DNA of 64,000 nucleotides from Crambe crambe (taxonomy: Eukaryota; Porifera; Demospongiae; Poecilosclerida; Crambeidae). Below the pieces are notes generated by a model. It was given only the letters and a program-made list of their open reading frames with translations. It was not told the DNA's origin and searched no databases. Position 1 is the first letter of the stretch; the number at the start of each line of letters is the position of its first letter. Positions 23,101 through 34,587 of this stretch are shown one piece after another. A program made the translations under genes and the position numbers. The DNA lies in NCBI GenBank assembly GCA_963924555.1, contig OZ004597.1, positions 6,273,904-6,337,903 on the forward strand. The letters are read 5' to 3'.

Positions 23101-24903
23101 TGTGAACCCATAGTTAGGAGAGGATTGCAAGATTTCAAGTAAGTTGTGAGGATTGCAAGTTGGTTGTCCAATGAAAGATGCAAAATCTGTGTAAACTAGG
23201 CTGTTCCCGAATAGATGTTCGATAGGGTTCAATTTGTGCTTTACAACAACAACTTGCAGTAAACTAGTGGCACGGGTGGGGGATCACATACAGTATTTCA
23301 TGACATGTCTGCTTCTTCCTCGAAATGGTAGTCTGGTGGAGAACTCGTTGGCTATGCCACTAGAATAGCAGCCTAGCCTACCTTTAATTTGGGCCTGGCC
23401 TTTGACCTTCACTGTTGCCAAATAGTAAATTTATCCCCTCACAGGCGAGCCAGCTTAAGGACTGAACAGCTTCGTTTGAACTGGAGCGCTGCCAGCTACT
23501 AGGACGGATGCTATTTTTGATGTCTCCTTGGGGGTACCCACGGTGAAGATTGTATTGATGATAAATTTGGTACAAGTGGCGTGTTCCCGAACCTTATAAA
23601 GTAGTGGCACAGATGGCAACTTTGAGGTATCTCTTGTGATGGGCGCATGTGATGAGGCTGCTTAACTCATTACTTGGGGAAATGTGGTTAGAATCTAAAT
23701 CACAGATTAATATGAATTACCATGATGGTAATCTCAATTTGATTTCGGTTCCTCTAAATTGGCATTGGCAGACATGTCTGCATCTGGGAATACTTGTCTT
23801 AGAGTAGCCTTTCTTTTGATAGACACCAGGTTTGAATGGGAGGTTGATAATTGACCTCTAACACAGGTCTGAATACAGATACAACAATACAAAAGCTAAC
23901 CAACAGGAATCCACCAATGAAGGAGCTAGCTACATCAAAGACAATAACCATTGTCACAAACATGGCAAACTTTACATTTAGAGACCAGACAGGCAACATG
24001 TCTGCCAATGCTGTCCCTGCCAATCGTAAAATTTATTGTGCCTCGTCACCTTTATTACTAAAGTATTTGATTTCTCATGTTGTTGGAAATGGCATAGTAG
24101 AGGTCAGCACACTAGCAACCCCAACAGCTCGTCAACAGGTGGTTGACTGTTCAACGTAGTGTTGATGCTGTTGATAAGACAGTGCTTTGACTAGAAGCCT
24201 CAGGGTTGGGTAATCTAGTGATAACTGACCAGTGTGCTGGCTATGCCAGTATACTTGGTCTAACTATGTCACTGCTAGCTGTCTCAGAAGGGTTAAAGTG
24301 TCAGTTCTCCATGGTGTGATATAATTACAACCCACTTTAGTGGACTGAATGGCAAATGAAAACCACCCAACACCTGGCTGTACCATGACATGTATATTCC
24401 CTGAGGAAACCAAAGAGCTCGAGGTCAAAGGTTTAGTCAGATATCCCGATTTGTAATTGCAATATGGGTAGCCAATAGCATATCAATTCAGGGTTCAATA
24501 CCACTCTGATGGGGCCCATTGTATTTGAATAGCCACGTGCAATATCAAAGTCCTTTAATGTGGCATTCAAGCACCTTTTAATTCTTTGATGTGAATTTTA
24601 GTTTGGTTGGTAATAAATTAGGTATGATAAGCATGTCTACCCATAGTGAGGATAAGATTGTGATCACAAGTCGGTTGTCCAATCAAAATCTATGTAAACT
24701 TGAGGCCTTGCAGGTTTTTATTGCAGTTAATTTGTGCTTTACATTTGGACAACCGACTTGCAGACGAGACTGACCTGTGGTAACCACAACCTTAAATTAG
24801 TGTGTGGAATGCCAAGTTGTGTGTTCAGGCACAGGTGGGGCATCACATACCTTATAATTATGAGCTAGAGCCAAATCAAAATAATGGTGGCCCGAACCCA
24901 TCC
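23101..24903 (-). other. Inner part of palindrome left arm, no intact gene
   Basis: Inverted relative of 28447-30670. 23850-24120 can be read as RDQTGNMSANAV and NRKIYCASSP in one frame, and the same words occur at 29398-29688 on the other strand, so this may be a remnant of an old coding sequence. No family recognised. Confidence 0.45.
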
Positions 24904-26768
24904 ATTATGTCACCCTTATGGGCAAACCCACCAGCATGGATGGAATATTGGTGACATAATGGACGAGTTCAGGCCACATTATTAAGTTCTTGCCTATATC
25001 TGATATTATCACATAATTGGTAGTGGTAAATATTATTGCTGCTTTTCTTTACTAAAATTAATGTTCCAGCAAACTAACTTGAAGGAAGACTAAATGAGGC
25101 TGCAATTTATTAACTAGGGCAATGCAGAAGATTTGGATGTGAGTTTTATATGTAAGTGGCAGGCAGCTGCATACACCTCAAAGTACAATCCGCTGTAGAA
25201 ACTGATAGTTGATTTATGCTTTGCTGTTGAGTTATGCAAGTGGCAGGCAGCTGCATGCAAGTACTTACCACAAAGCATGTCTAGTGCCTACAATCCTACA
25301 AAGCAATGTACAAAGCAATTACAAACATATGTATGTACGCCTGGGGCATTTTGGAGTGTAGACATAGGCATTTTGGTTAGCATAATAGGGCAGGGGTTCT
25401 GGCATTCAAGCATAGCATAATAGGAAAAAAAAAAGAAAAAAAGCATATCTCTACATATTGGCATAAATGTAGACCCATAGACTGTTGCTGCAATAAGAAT
25501 GATAAAAAAATCCATTAGCAAAAACTAAACGAAGCACACTACCACTTTCACAGAGACCGCTTCTCCATAAGAGACAGCCTTGTGATCGCCTCAAGTCGAT
25601 GTAGAGGAACTCGTGGATTCAATGATATATTAATTATTTACCTGCTGAACTAAAGGCCACATAACAGACATTTGCCATGGTCTGTTGACGGTTGGCATGC
25701 CACACCTTCACTATTAAGTGACATAGTTACAACAAGCCTTCTACTCTAGGGATGGCACGGATGCTGGCTATGCAAGATTACTTTATTTGCCGCTAAGGTT
25801 TAAGGATTAAGACCCGAGAGGTATACCACCCGTCCACATCATGTCCTAATCATTACGCCCACGTAAATACAATAAGACTTTGATGTTTATTCAATCTACC
25901 CTTTGTTCATAACCATTTGTCCAGGAGTCCAAAGGAATCCACAGAAGAAACTCGGTAGGAAGGTGCAAGGGACTGGATATCTAGAGACCAGGCAATTCGA
26001 CCTACATGTCTGCCAATGGTAAAATTTATCTTGCCTTGTCACCTTTATTACCGTCACCTTCTAAAGTATAGGCCCACACTTGATTTGACCATCTTATGTT
26101 GTTGGCTAATCACAGAAATGGCAGAAGGTCAGCACACTAGCAACCCCAACAGCTCGTCAACAGGTGGTTGACTGTTCCCTTGAGGTCAACCTCACTCTGA
26201 GATAGTGTCGATTAGCTGTATGCTGTTGACAAGACAGTGCTTTGAATAGAAGCCCCAGGGTTGGGTAATGAGTGATAACTGACCAGTGTGCTGAATAGTA
26301 AGGCTATGGTTTGCCAATGATAGATCTTAATCTGGGAACAAACCAACAACAACAACACAGTTGTTGCTATGTCACTGCTAGCTGTCTCAGAAGGGGGGAA
26401 AGTGTTAAAAGTGTTAGTTCTCCATGGTGTGATGGACTGAATGGCAACCTCTATGGCACTTTACTCTCTTTTAATGCCTGGGGTCAATGTTAAGAAGTAG
26501 TGCATAGCTGTAGAACAATAGAAATTTGTATTCCAGCTTAGACTAACACCTGATTGCTGCTGATGCCTAATTGGCCTTGCCAGTTAGGTATCAGAAGAGT
26601 CAGGTTTGCTCTCTCCACTAAAGTGATCACTCGATAACGATACGAGGTAAACATTTTTTTTTTTTACCCAACAGTTGAAGCAAGGTGTAGAGAAGACACG
26701 GGAGATATCGTTCAGACTAGCTGACTAGTGGTGCATGAGTTGTGTTACTTTTGCAACAAAATCATTTT
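24904..26768. other. Palindrome spacer, no gene seen
   Basis: Includes a short inverted repeat ('tccattatgtcaccc' versus its complement, about 24900-24965), a repeated 'gtggcaggcagctgcat' (about 25157 and 25229), and a diverged direct copy of 24090-24350 at about 26110-26430. No supported coding region. Confidence 0.45.
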
Positions 26769-26772
26769 TTAA

Positions 26773-27363
26773 GGGTGCAGGCACACTCCGCCCACGCATG
26801 GTTGCTAGGGAAAATTAACTTAAAAACTATTCATGATAGAAATTTCTAACTTGCACCATGTTATTAAGTATCAGAATAGTACCACATACACAAAAAATAA
26901 AGGAGGACCAATCAAAATGACTGATGTTATGACTGATTCTATTCTCAAGGTAAACTGCGTTACATCTCAATGACCACTTGGAATCAATGGCTGATTTTTG
27001 ATATACAACTTCTTATACTTATTGCCATAAAAATTACATTTAGTTTTTATCAATTCATATTCTACTTTTTAATTTATCCATATAGGATCTAGTGTCCTGC
27101 ACATTCTGTACTAGCTATAAACTAAAGCAAAATGTAACTTTTTAGACCTTATCAAGTAGTTGCCATATGCAAAATATTGGCTCATTCCCATGCATAGTTC
27201 CTGAGTTGCAATGACTTGTTCATTATTCATGCTAGCATGGATTTTATATGTGCCAAAGCAGCAGCTGCTATTGTGTTTACTATCTGTTATTTTAGCGCGG
27301 TAGTGTTTGTGGTTAATTAGTGCTAGTACTAGCGCATGCCTTGGTTACTATGTGCCTGCACCC
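26773..27363. mobile_element. MITE with TTAA target duplication
   Basis: 591 bp with 13-bp perfect terminal inverted repeats 'gggtgcaggcaca'. TTAA flanks both ends (26769-26772, 27364-27367). TTAA sites are used by piggyBac and Kolobok elements; the GGG start favours Kolobok, but no transposase is present to decide. Confidence 0.75.
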
Positions 27364-27367
27364 TTAA

Positions 27368-27953
27368 AACAACTATGCCCAGCATGGAAAAGACAACTTA
27401 CAACAGCTGCAGTCTGATGTCCACTGCAAATGGACAACACAATCATCACAGCAAGTGTAGTCATAAACTCAATGGGAACGTAGTAACACCTAGCTCTCGA
27501 GAAAGCTGCAGCTTCAATCCAAGTTGGTATTCATTGTTTGTTCTTTCGAAACTGTACACCCAGCCCAAGAAATACAAATATGACTGCCACAGCCAGACAG
27601 TTATTGCATTAAGAGGACACAATCATTGCATAGGCCCATATGGTTTACACAGCTGCATATTCTCTATAAGATCAGGTTTGGTAAACCACTACAATTTAGC
27701 CAGAGCTCCTGTTCATAATAATATTATAGTTAACACTGTTTTGTCTCTTCAATACAGGTCAACTGTTGCTCGTCCTTGCAGCCACTTCTTTTGCTAGCTT
27801 CCAATGAATTCATTACAAGCATTCCTAGCAGCAGAATTAGTTAGTCACTACGTTCCCATTGGGTTTACGACTACACTTGCTGTGTTGTCTATTTGCAGTG
27901 TGAGGCTTGTACTCAGCTGTTGTAATTATTGCTGGGCATAGTTGTTCTATTAT
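27368..27953. mobile_element. Inverted-repeat element abutting the TTAA MITE
   Basis: Ends 'aacaactatgcccagca' (27368) and its complement (about 27930-27946). Longer sub-terminal inverted segments run around 27420-27485 and 27838-27905 ('actacgttcccattg'). No transposase. Half of it recurs inverted at 17512-17760. The right boundary is approximate. Confidence 0.5.
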
Positions 27954-28708
27954 GCTAAAAAGTGTTGTAAAATAACTCATAGTATGATCTTACCAGATGA
28001 TGTAGAAGCTATGGAGGGGGTAATCTCTAGACAGTGGAACTGCCAGCTTGGATCCGATTACACACCACTAGTCAGCTAGTCTGGATATAAAAAAAAGAAA
28101 TGCTTTAATTGGCAATCAGTGTGCTGCAAGTTACCTCGTATGATGACTTTAGTGGAGAGAGAGCAAACCTGACTCTTCTGGTACCTAACTGGCAAGGCCA
28201 ATTAGGCATCAGCAGCAATCAGGTGTCAGTCCCGGACCAGATCATAATTATGCAGTACTACAATCACTGATCACACGAAGAATACCAAATATTTTCCTAT
28301 CCAGTATTCATTACACAATTATTTTTAACCTCGCGTTAACGGTCCTCATTGGTAGGTTCTCTCCGACACATTATAATCGACATAATTATACATTGCATGT
28401 TCGTCTTCTGTCGAACTCTGCTCCTATATCCATGCTCTAGATCGATACCGCGGATGGGTTCAGGCCACGTTATTTCGATTTGGCTCTAGCTTGTAATTAC
28501 AATGGTATGTGATGCCCCACCTGTGCCGGAACACACAACTTAGCATTCCACACACTAATACAAGTTTCTGAAATGGTCAGATAGCACATGGTTACCACAG
28601 GTCAGTCTCAGTAAAGCACAAATTGACTGCAATAAAATCTTGCATCTATTCAGAAACGGCCTCAAGGACAACCAACTTGCAATCCTCACAATCTCATCCT
28701 CACTATGG

Positions 28709-28737
28709 GTCCCCCCCCCCCCCCCCCCCCCCCCCCC
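28709..28737 (+). repeat. Poly-C homopolymer
   Basis: An uninterrupted run of about 29 C; it creates a spurious poly-Gly/poly-Pro ORF. The same position in the left arm (around 24640) lacks it. Exact length may be unreliable. Confidence 0.9.
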
Positions 28738-30667
28738 GAAGGAGACATATGATACCAAATTTCAATAATCACACCCATATTACCAAACTACTTCACTCGG
28801 GGGCCCATAAGGTGTATTAAAATTCAGGTCAAAGAATTATTCCTGCCAGCCAGTGAAAAAGGTGCTCGAATGCCACATTAAAGGATTTCCATGTGGCTAT
28901 TCAAATACGATGGGCTCCATCAGAGTGGTATTGAACCCTGAATTGATATGCTATTGGCTACCCATATTGCATCTAAGAAGATTACGAATCGGGATACCTG
29001 ACTAAACCTTTGACCTCGAGCTCTTTGGTTTCCTTAGTGATCCCCTGCACTGCAAGCTGTGTGAGTCGGATGATATGCCTATAGTGACGAGAATATACGT
29101 GTCATGGTACAGAGCTTGTTTCAGATAACATTAACCCCAGGCATTAAAAGTGCCATAGAGGTGGTTTTCGTTTGCGATTCAGTCCACTAAAGTGGCTGGA
29201 GGGTTGTAACCACCGAGAACTGACACTTTAAACTTTACCAGTTGGCAGCACACTGGTCAGTTATCACTCGATCACCCAACCCTGAGGCTTCTAGTCAAAG
29301 CACCGTCTTATCAACAGCATCAACACTATGTTGACCTCGAGGGAACAGTCAACCACCTGTTGACGAGCTGTTGGGGTTGCTAGTGTGCTGACCTCTACTA
29401 TGCCATTTCCAACAACACAAATACTTTAGAAGGTGACAGTAATAAAGGTGACGAGGCACAATAAATTTTACGATTGGCAGTGACAGCATTGGCAGACATG
29501 TTGCCCGTCTGGTCTCTACATATAAAGTTTGCTACCTTTGTGACAATGGTTATTGTCTTTGAATTCCTGTAGGTTAGTCTTACTTGCAAATTTGTAATTT
29601 TTATGTGACCAAGAACATAATTATTTCTTTGCCTCATTTCAGACCCTGTGTTATAGCTAAAACAGTCAAGTATGAACCTCCCATTCAAACCTGGTGTCTA
29701 TAAAAGAAAGGCTACTCTCCATTTTCTGAGGAAAGTATTCCCAGACGCAGACAATGCTGTCACTGGCAATTTGGAGGAAACAAAATCAAATTTGAGGGTA
29801 ATTCACTTATTTCTCTCACGTATCAATCTGTGATTTGAATACACCCCCCAACTGTCCTAGTACAGAATCGTAGGCATCAGTAATGTTAGTCAAGCAGCCT
29901 CATCGCATGCGCCTATCACAAGAGACGGGGCCTACCTCAAAGTTGCCCACTACTTTATAAGGTTAAGGAACATGTACAGTGTGTCCGCTAGTAGTATATG
30001 ATTTGTTAATACTGTTCCTACTTGGCATCTAAAGCAGGCATGGCAGTTAAGCATGCACCTATCGCAAGAGATGGTGCCTACCCCAAAATTGCCCACTACT
30101 TTATAAGGTTCAGGAACACGCCACTTGTACCACTGGACAGCATTCCACACACTAATTAATTATATCAATCCTCACCAGAAGGAGACATAAAAATAGCATC
30201 CATCATAGTAGCCGGTAGCACTCCAGTTCGAATCAGTCCTTAAGCTGGCTTGCCTGCAAGGGGGATAAACTTACTTGGCATTGAGATTAGGGTCAAAGGT
30301 CAGGCCCAAATTAGCATCTTCTAGCAGACTGTCACGAAATACTGTATGTGATCCCCCACCTGTGCCACTAGTTTACAAGGTCCTGCAACAAACAACTTGG
30401 CATTACATTACACCACGTCTCATCTACAGTCCAAATGTAAAGCACAAATTGATAAAATAAAAAACTGAGAAACATCTCTCATTGGACAACCGACTTGCAA
30501 TCCTCACAACTCACAATCATCCTTGCAATCTTGCAATCCTCTCCTAACTATGGGTTCCTGAAGGAGAGCAACAATGTGGGTCAAGGGTCAGGTCCAAATT
30601 AATCTACGTCACGTCTAGCCTCTACGTCACGTACGTCAAGCCATAATGATGTGATGTAATTATGACG

Positions 30668-31830
30668 CGTATCTACGGTTTAGAGGCCTTTGGTAGAGAA
30701 GCCTATTCGTCTGCCTGCTGCTGGACTTCGGCTCGTTGCTGTCAATCTTTGTTAGTTCTTCTGCAGTCTCGGCCTTCTTCCCGTTAACTGGTAAGTGTAC
30801 TGGTAAGGTCTGTTCCTTGGGTGAACTACGAATAATGGCCTAAACTCGGTAGTTAAGCGAGAGCTATGTTCTTCTTGACAATTACTTGCTACTCGCCTGC
30901 ATTTCTATATCAAATTTTTCATTGCGCAGGCAGAGCTGTTGGCCTTCTTTTTATCTGGACTGTTTCCTCGTCCTGTTGTCAATCTCCTGAGCCGTAAGCA
31001 CTCCCTCGACTGTAGCTAGATACGAGCTAAAAACCGCAACTAACAGGCAAAACCTGTCACAATTGCTAGATACTTATATATTTCATCGTGTGGTAGCTGT
31101 CACAGAGTCTCCCTCTCGCTTCTGCCTGCTGCTGGACTGTATCCTCTTCAGCTCGTTACTGTCAGTATCTGTGTCTTCTGCTCTCGGCCTTCTTCCCGTT
31201 AACTGGTAAGTCTACTTGTAAAGTCTGTTCCTCGGGTGGTAGTCGAGCGAGAGCTATGACCAATGGCCTAAATTGTTACAATTAATTGCCAATAGTCTGC
31301 ATTTATCTATCAAATTTTTTTTCACAGTTGGAGCTGTTTGCTGGCCTTCTTCTGCTCGAGAAAACGATTGGTTTGCCTGCTGCGGTGACTGTTCCCTCTT
31401 TGGCTAGTTCCTGTCAGTCAGTCTCTATTTTGTCTGCTCTCACCCTTCTTCCCGTTCACTGGTAAGTCTACTTGTAAAGTCTGTTCCTCGGGTGGTAGTC
31501 GAGCGAGAGCTATGACCGATGGCCTAAATTGTTACAATTACTTGCTAATCGCCTGCATTTCTCTATCAAATTTTTCACAGTCGGCTTGGGGCTCTCTGGC
31601 CTGCAGCTCTGTAGCTGGGCCTGTCTGCCTTGGCATTGTTTTTGGTGAGTATTGACAGATTGTTGACAGATAGTCTATGTGTTGCCTTTGTTATGGCTAG
31701 TGAGCACCATCAATACTGACATTTGCTAGCTAAGCTTACTCTTTGATTGAAATATTTTATTGTGTAATAGCTGTCAGTACTCTCTCCCGCTCCTGTTTGC
31801 CTGCTGCCCGCTGTGAGACTGTTCCTTCTT
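30668..31830 (+). repeat. Leader array with splice-like signals, copy 2
   Basis: Same modules, donors and acceptors as 1020-2160, with only scattered substitutions, so the splice signals are kept upstream of a gene that is itself frameshifted. Confidence 0.55.
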
Positions 31831-32238
31831 ACCCGTAAATCCGTCAATTGTGGGAGGTGTCAACGGAGTGGTTGAATTACAGCCCTCGTACTACTAAGTA
31901 AGGTCAACTGAGGAATACTCTGCTCTACTTGACCTCTCACGCGGTTGTGGCCTTCTTGGGTGTTTCTCTGGCACCTTTCTAGCCGGTTGGCCTCCGTGTC
32001 CATTAGCTGTCCCCCAAAGTGTGAGAAAGAGCCCAAGCGGGAGAAAGGGGGAGGAGGCTTTCAGTGGTCATTGACCTCGAATGAGCTAATTGTGGGTGCA
32101 GTGTCCAAAGGAACGCTCTAATTAAAAGAGCTAACCAAAATGTGACCCAGTAAAAATGACCCACCCACCCCCCTCCATATAGTTGAAAACTCGTTATGTA
32201 TGTATTGTCTTGTTACTCCTCGATTATTACTTGCAGAA

Positions 32239-33696
32239 ATGGAAGACTTTCACAGTTTTCTGAGCAGTATACCTAGTGGCCTCGAAGCGTGGACATCGTG
32301 GACAAAGTCCTCGTTTGCATCCGTCCGCCCGAAACCTAATGCCATGGACTCCTCAGTCTCACAGCGTACTGCTGACACCCTGAATTTACTCAACATCTTA
32401 ATGCCGTATAGCTACCCATGTGCATATCGCCTGTCAAACGTCATTGGCAGTGTCGACGACGGGCACAGGGACTCGTGTGAAGCATTGAAAAACGTGGATA
32501 AAGAGAAAGGCCAGAATCCGCAACGACCTAGAGATACGAACTGGAAGAGGCCTGGGAGAACCTACATCTGATGATCCTCTTTGGATCTCATCGTTAAAGT
32601 ATCCGGATGTGGCTTGGTACAGCAATGAAGTTTTTTTACAGTTTGAAGTAGTTTCCAACTACAACTTGGAAAAGACGATCAACAAGATGTGCCTGGGGCT
32701 AGTTGATCAGCTTCGTTCGTGGAAGAACCGTCTGTCCAGTGTTTATTCCGTTACGGGATTTGTATTTCCTGTCCATAAAAGCGACAAGACCGTCGAGGCG
32801 TGTGGACGATGTGTCCACAGGGTGGATTTGTGTTGGAACGACAGTAAATTTCTGTATACTGTTCATGTGACCCCACTCGAATCGTCACAAGTTTGGGATA
32901 ACGTTATCCGAGTAGCGGATGATCAGAGGACACAGCTGAGCAACCTACCAGACACAAACAACCACTTTACGTTGCCAATGACCGAACAATACATCAAGGA
33001 CAATTTCGGCTTTAGGGCAATGCAGGTCAAGTCGGGTGAATCTGTGGTTATATTGGACGACGAACGTGCATGCAAACGCCCCTTTAACTCTAGAGCGGAA
33101 GTCAGGTTGCATGAGCTGAAAGAGATGCAGATATCATTTTCATCATACAAGGCTTGTGCACTTCCATGCAGTTATGAATCCCGCTTCTATACGTTTGAGA
33201 GGTACAACCGGCCATTGACCGTCGATGAGATTACACGCAGCAGCAGCAATAAACACGCTTTCATAACGTCTGTGATCAAGTCCCTGAAAGTTCTGCACGA
33301 CGAGGCTCGTATTGCCCACCTGGACATCAGAATCGAAAACATATGCTGGGACAATGATCACCATGCCGTCTTTGTAGACCTGGACCGAAGCGAACCCATT
33401 GACTGTCCGGCAGAGGCATGTTGTGTCGGTATGTACGGGAAATCTCTGATGTATCGACTTCCCAAAGCCGATTGGACAGCAGAAAATCTCGATTACTGCC
33501 AAATCGCTATAATGATCGGTAGGATCGAAGGGAACGTGGATCCTCACGTTGTTCCACCAAACCTGGCTCATCCATTCATGAAAACGTTGTACGTCGAAGG
33601 TAAGTTGACACTCTGTTTGGAATTATCGTTGACACTCCTTTACGTACAGGTAAATATGACGAAGATTTACACGAACAGTGGAAATCAGAAATATGA
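32239..33696 (+). pseudogene. REase-like plus kinase-like gene, frameshifted copy
   Basis: Aligns throughout with the gene at 2571-4018, including the 50-bp intron (33600-33649) and the 37-bp 3' duplication. One extra A in the A-run at about 32487-32492 (five A where copy 1 has four) shifts the frame after about residue 83. The rest, including PDVAW, FEVVS, HLDIRIEN and VDLDRS, is intact in the shifted frame. A sequencing error in the A-run is possible; if real, it is a recent pseudogene. Confidence 0.8.
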
Positions 33697-34439
33697 CGAA
33701 GATTTACATGAACAGTGGAAATCAGAATGAGATGCCAGAGGTTCTTCTCCAATCACCAAAGTCATTAAGTAATCTTGTGTTTGTCGTTTGTTTTTTTTTT
33801 GTTTTTTTTTGTTCTGGAGATATTTTCCCTTATTTGAAAGTTTAATTCGAGACCGCAGAAGTCTCATAATGCTCTATTTGAATCTTTATTGTCACTAAGT
33901 TTAAGTCGATAACTGACTGAACTGCTTAAAAGGGAGGATCATCCATATTTCTATTTTAAAAAAATATTACCACATACTTGAGATATGCTGGAATATTTTC
34001 GGATACACGAGTTGACTCTAATGGAAGAAATTGAAACTTGTCAACTTTTGATGATAATTTTTTCCTGTACTAGTTTTACTTTGTGTTGTGCAAGTGCACT
34101 TCTTACACAGTGAGTGTGGTGGCAAAACAAGATCACTTGACTCTAAATTATGAGATCAGTGGTAAACTCTGACTGTAGGACGGTGTGCAAGTAGAAGAGA
34201 ATTTCCGATTAATCTCTCAGAGAATAACCAAAATGAGGGTCCAAAGTCTTCAATTACTTCCTTTAGATGCCCATGCAGGTGCATGTTGGGTGTTACGGCA
34301 TCTGGACCAAAGAGCTCTAATTTGTTTTGGAAATGGACATCTTGGAGTTTCAGGGTCCGTAAGTAGTAACAGTTACCACCCTGTGCTTGTCCAGAACACT
34401 CCTCTATTAAAGCTGCAATCCTGCAGTCGACTAGTCTCA

Positions 34440-34519
34440 TCAACTGATATTCAGCGCGCGCGCTACTGGCACTTTTCAGACATTGGGCCTGGCCGGCCGG
34501 CCGGCCGGGTGAATGATAT
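34440..34519. other. Junction of copy 2 with inserted block
   Basis: 'gatattcagcgcgcgcgct' (34446-34464) is followed by a run of GGCC units (about 34490-34508), after which the retrotransposon tail begins. The matching sequence resumes at about 39370. Confidence 0.5.
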
Positions 34520-34587
34520 TTTATTTTATTTTATTTTTTTAAATTTTTTGGAATTAGATTATACACAGACAAACAAACAAGTCCAAG

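Larger units (their letters stand above)
18262..24903 (-). repeat. Left arm of large palindrome (inverted kinase unit)
   Basis: Reverse complement of 28447-33960, and therefore of 1-4290 as well, diverged more than the two direct copies are from each other. Holds a full kinase-like gene, extra leader modules and a Merlin element absent from the right arm. The outer and inner boundaries are where similarity stops on inspection. Confidence 0.85.
28447..33960 (+). repeat. Right arm of large palindrome
   Basis: Counterpart of the inverted segment 18262-24903; its part from 29649 on is also copy 2 of the direct duplication. Contains the frameshifted kinase gene. About 5.5 kb, versus 6.6 kb for the left arm, mainly because of the Merlin element there. 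Confidence 0.85.

Noticed and set aside
27336-27797. 153-codon ORF
   Set aside because: Lies across the inverted-repeat element at 27368-27953; no recognised domain, and related copies do not keep the frame.
28555-28820. Poly-Gly / poly-Pro proteins
   Set aside because: Translation of a C homopolymer of uncertain length.
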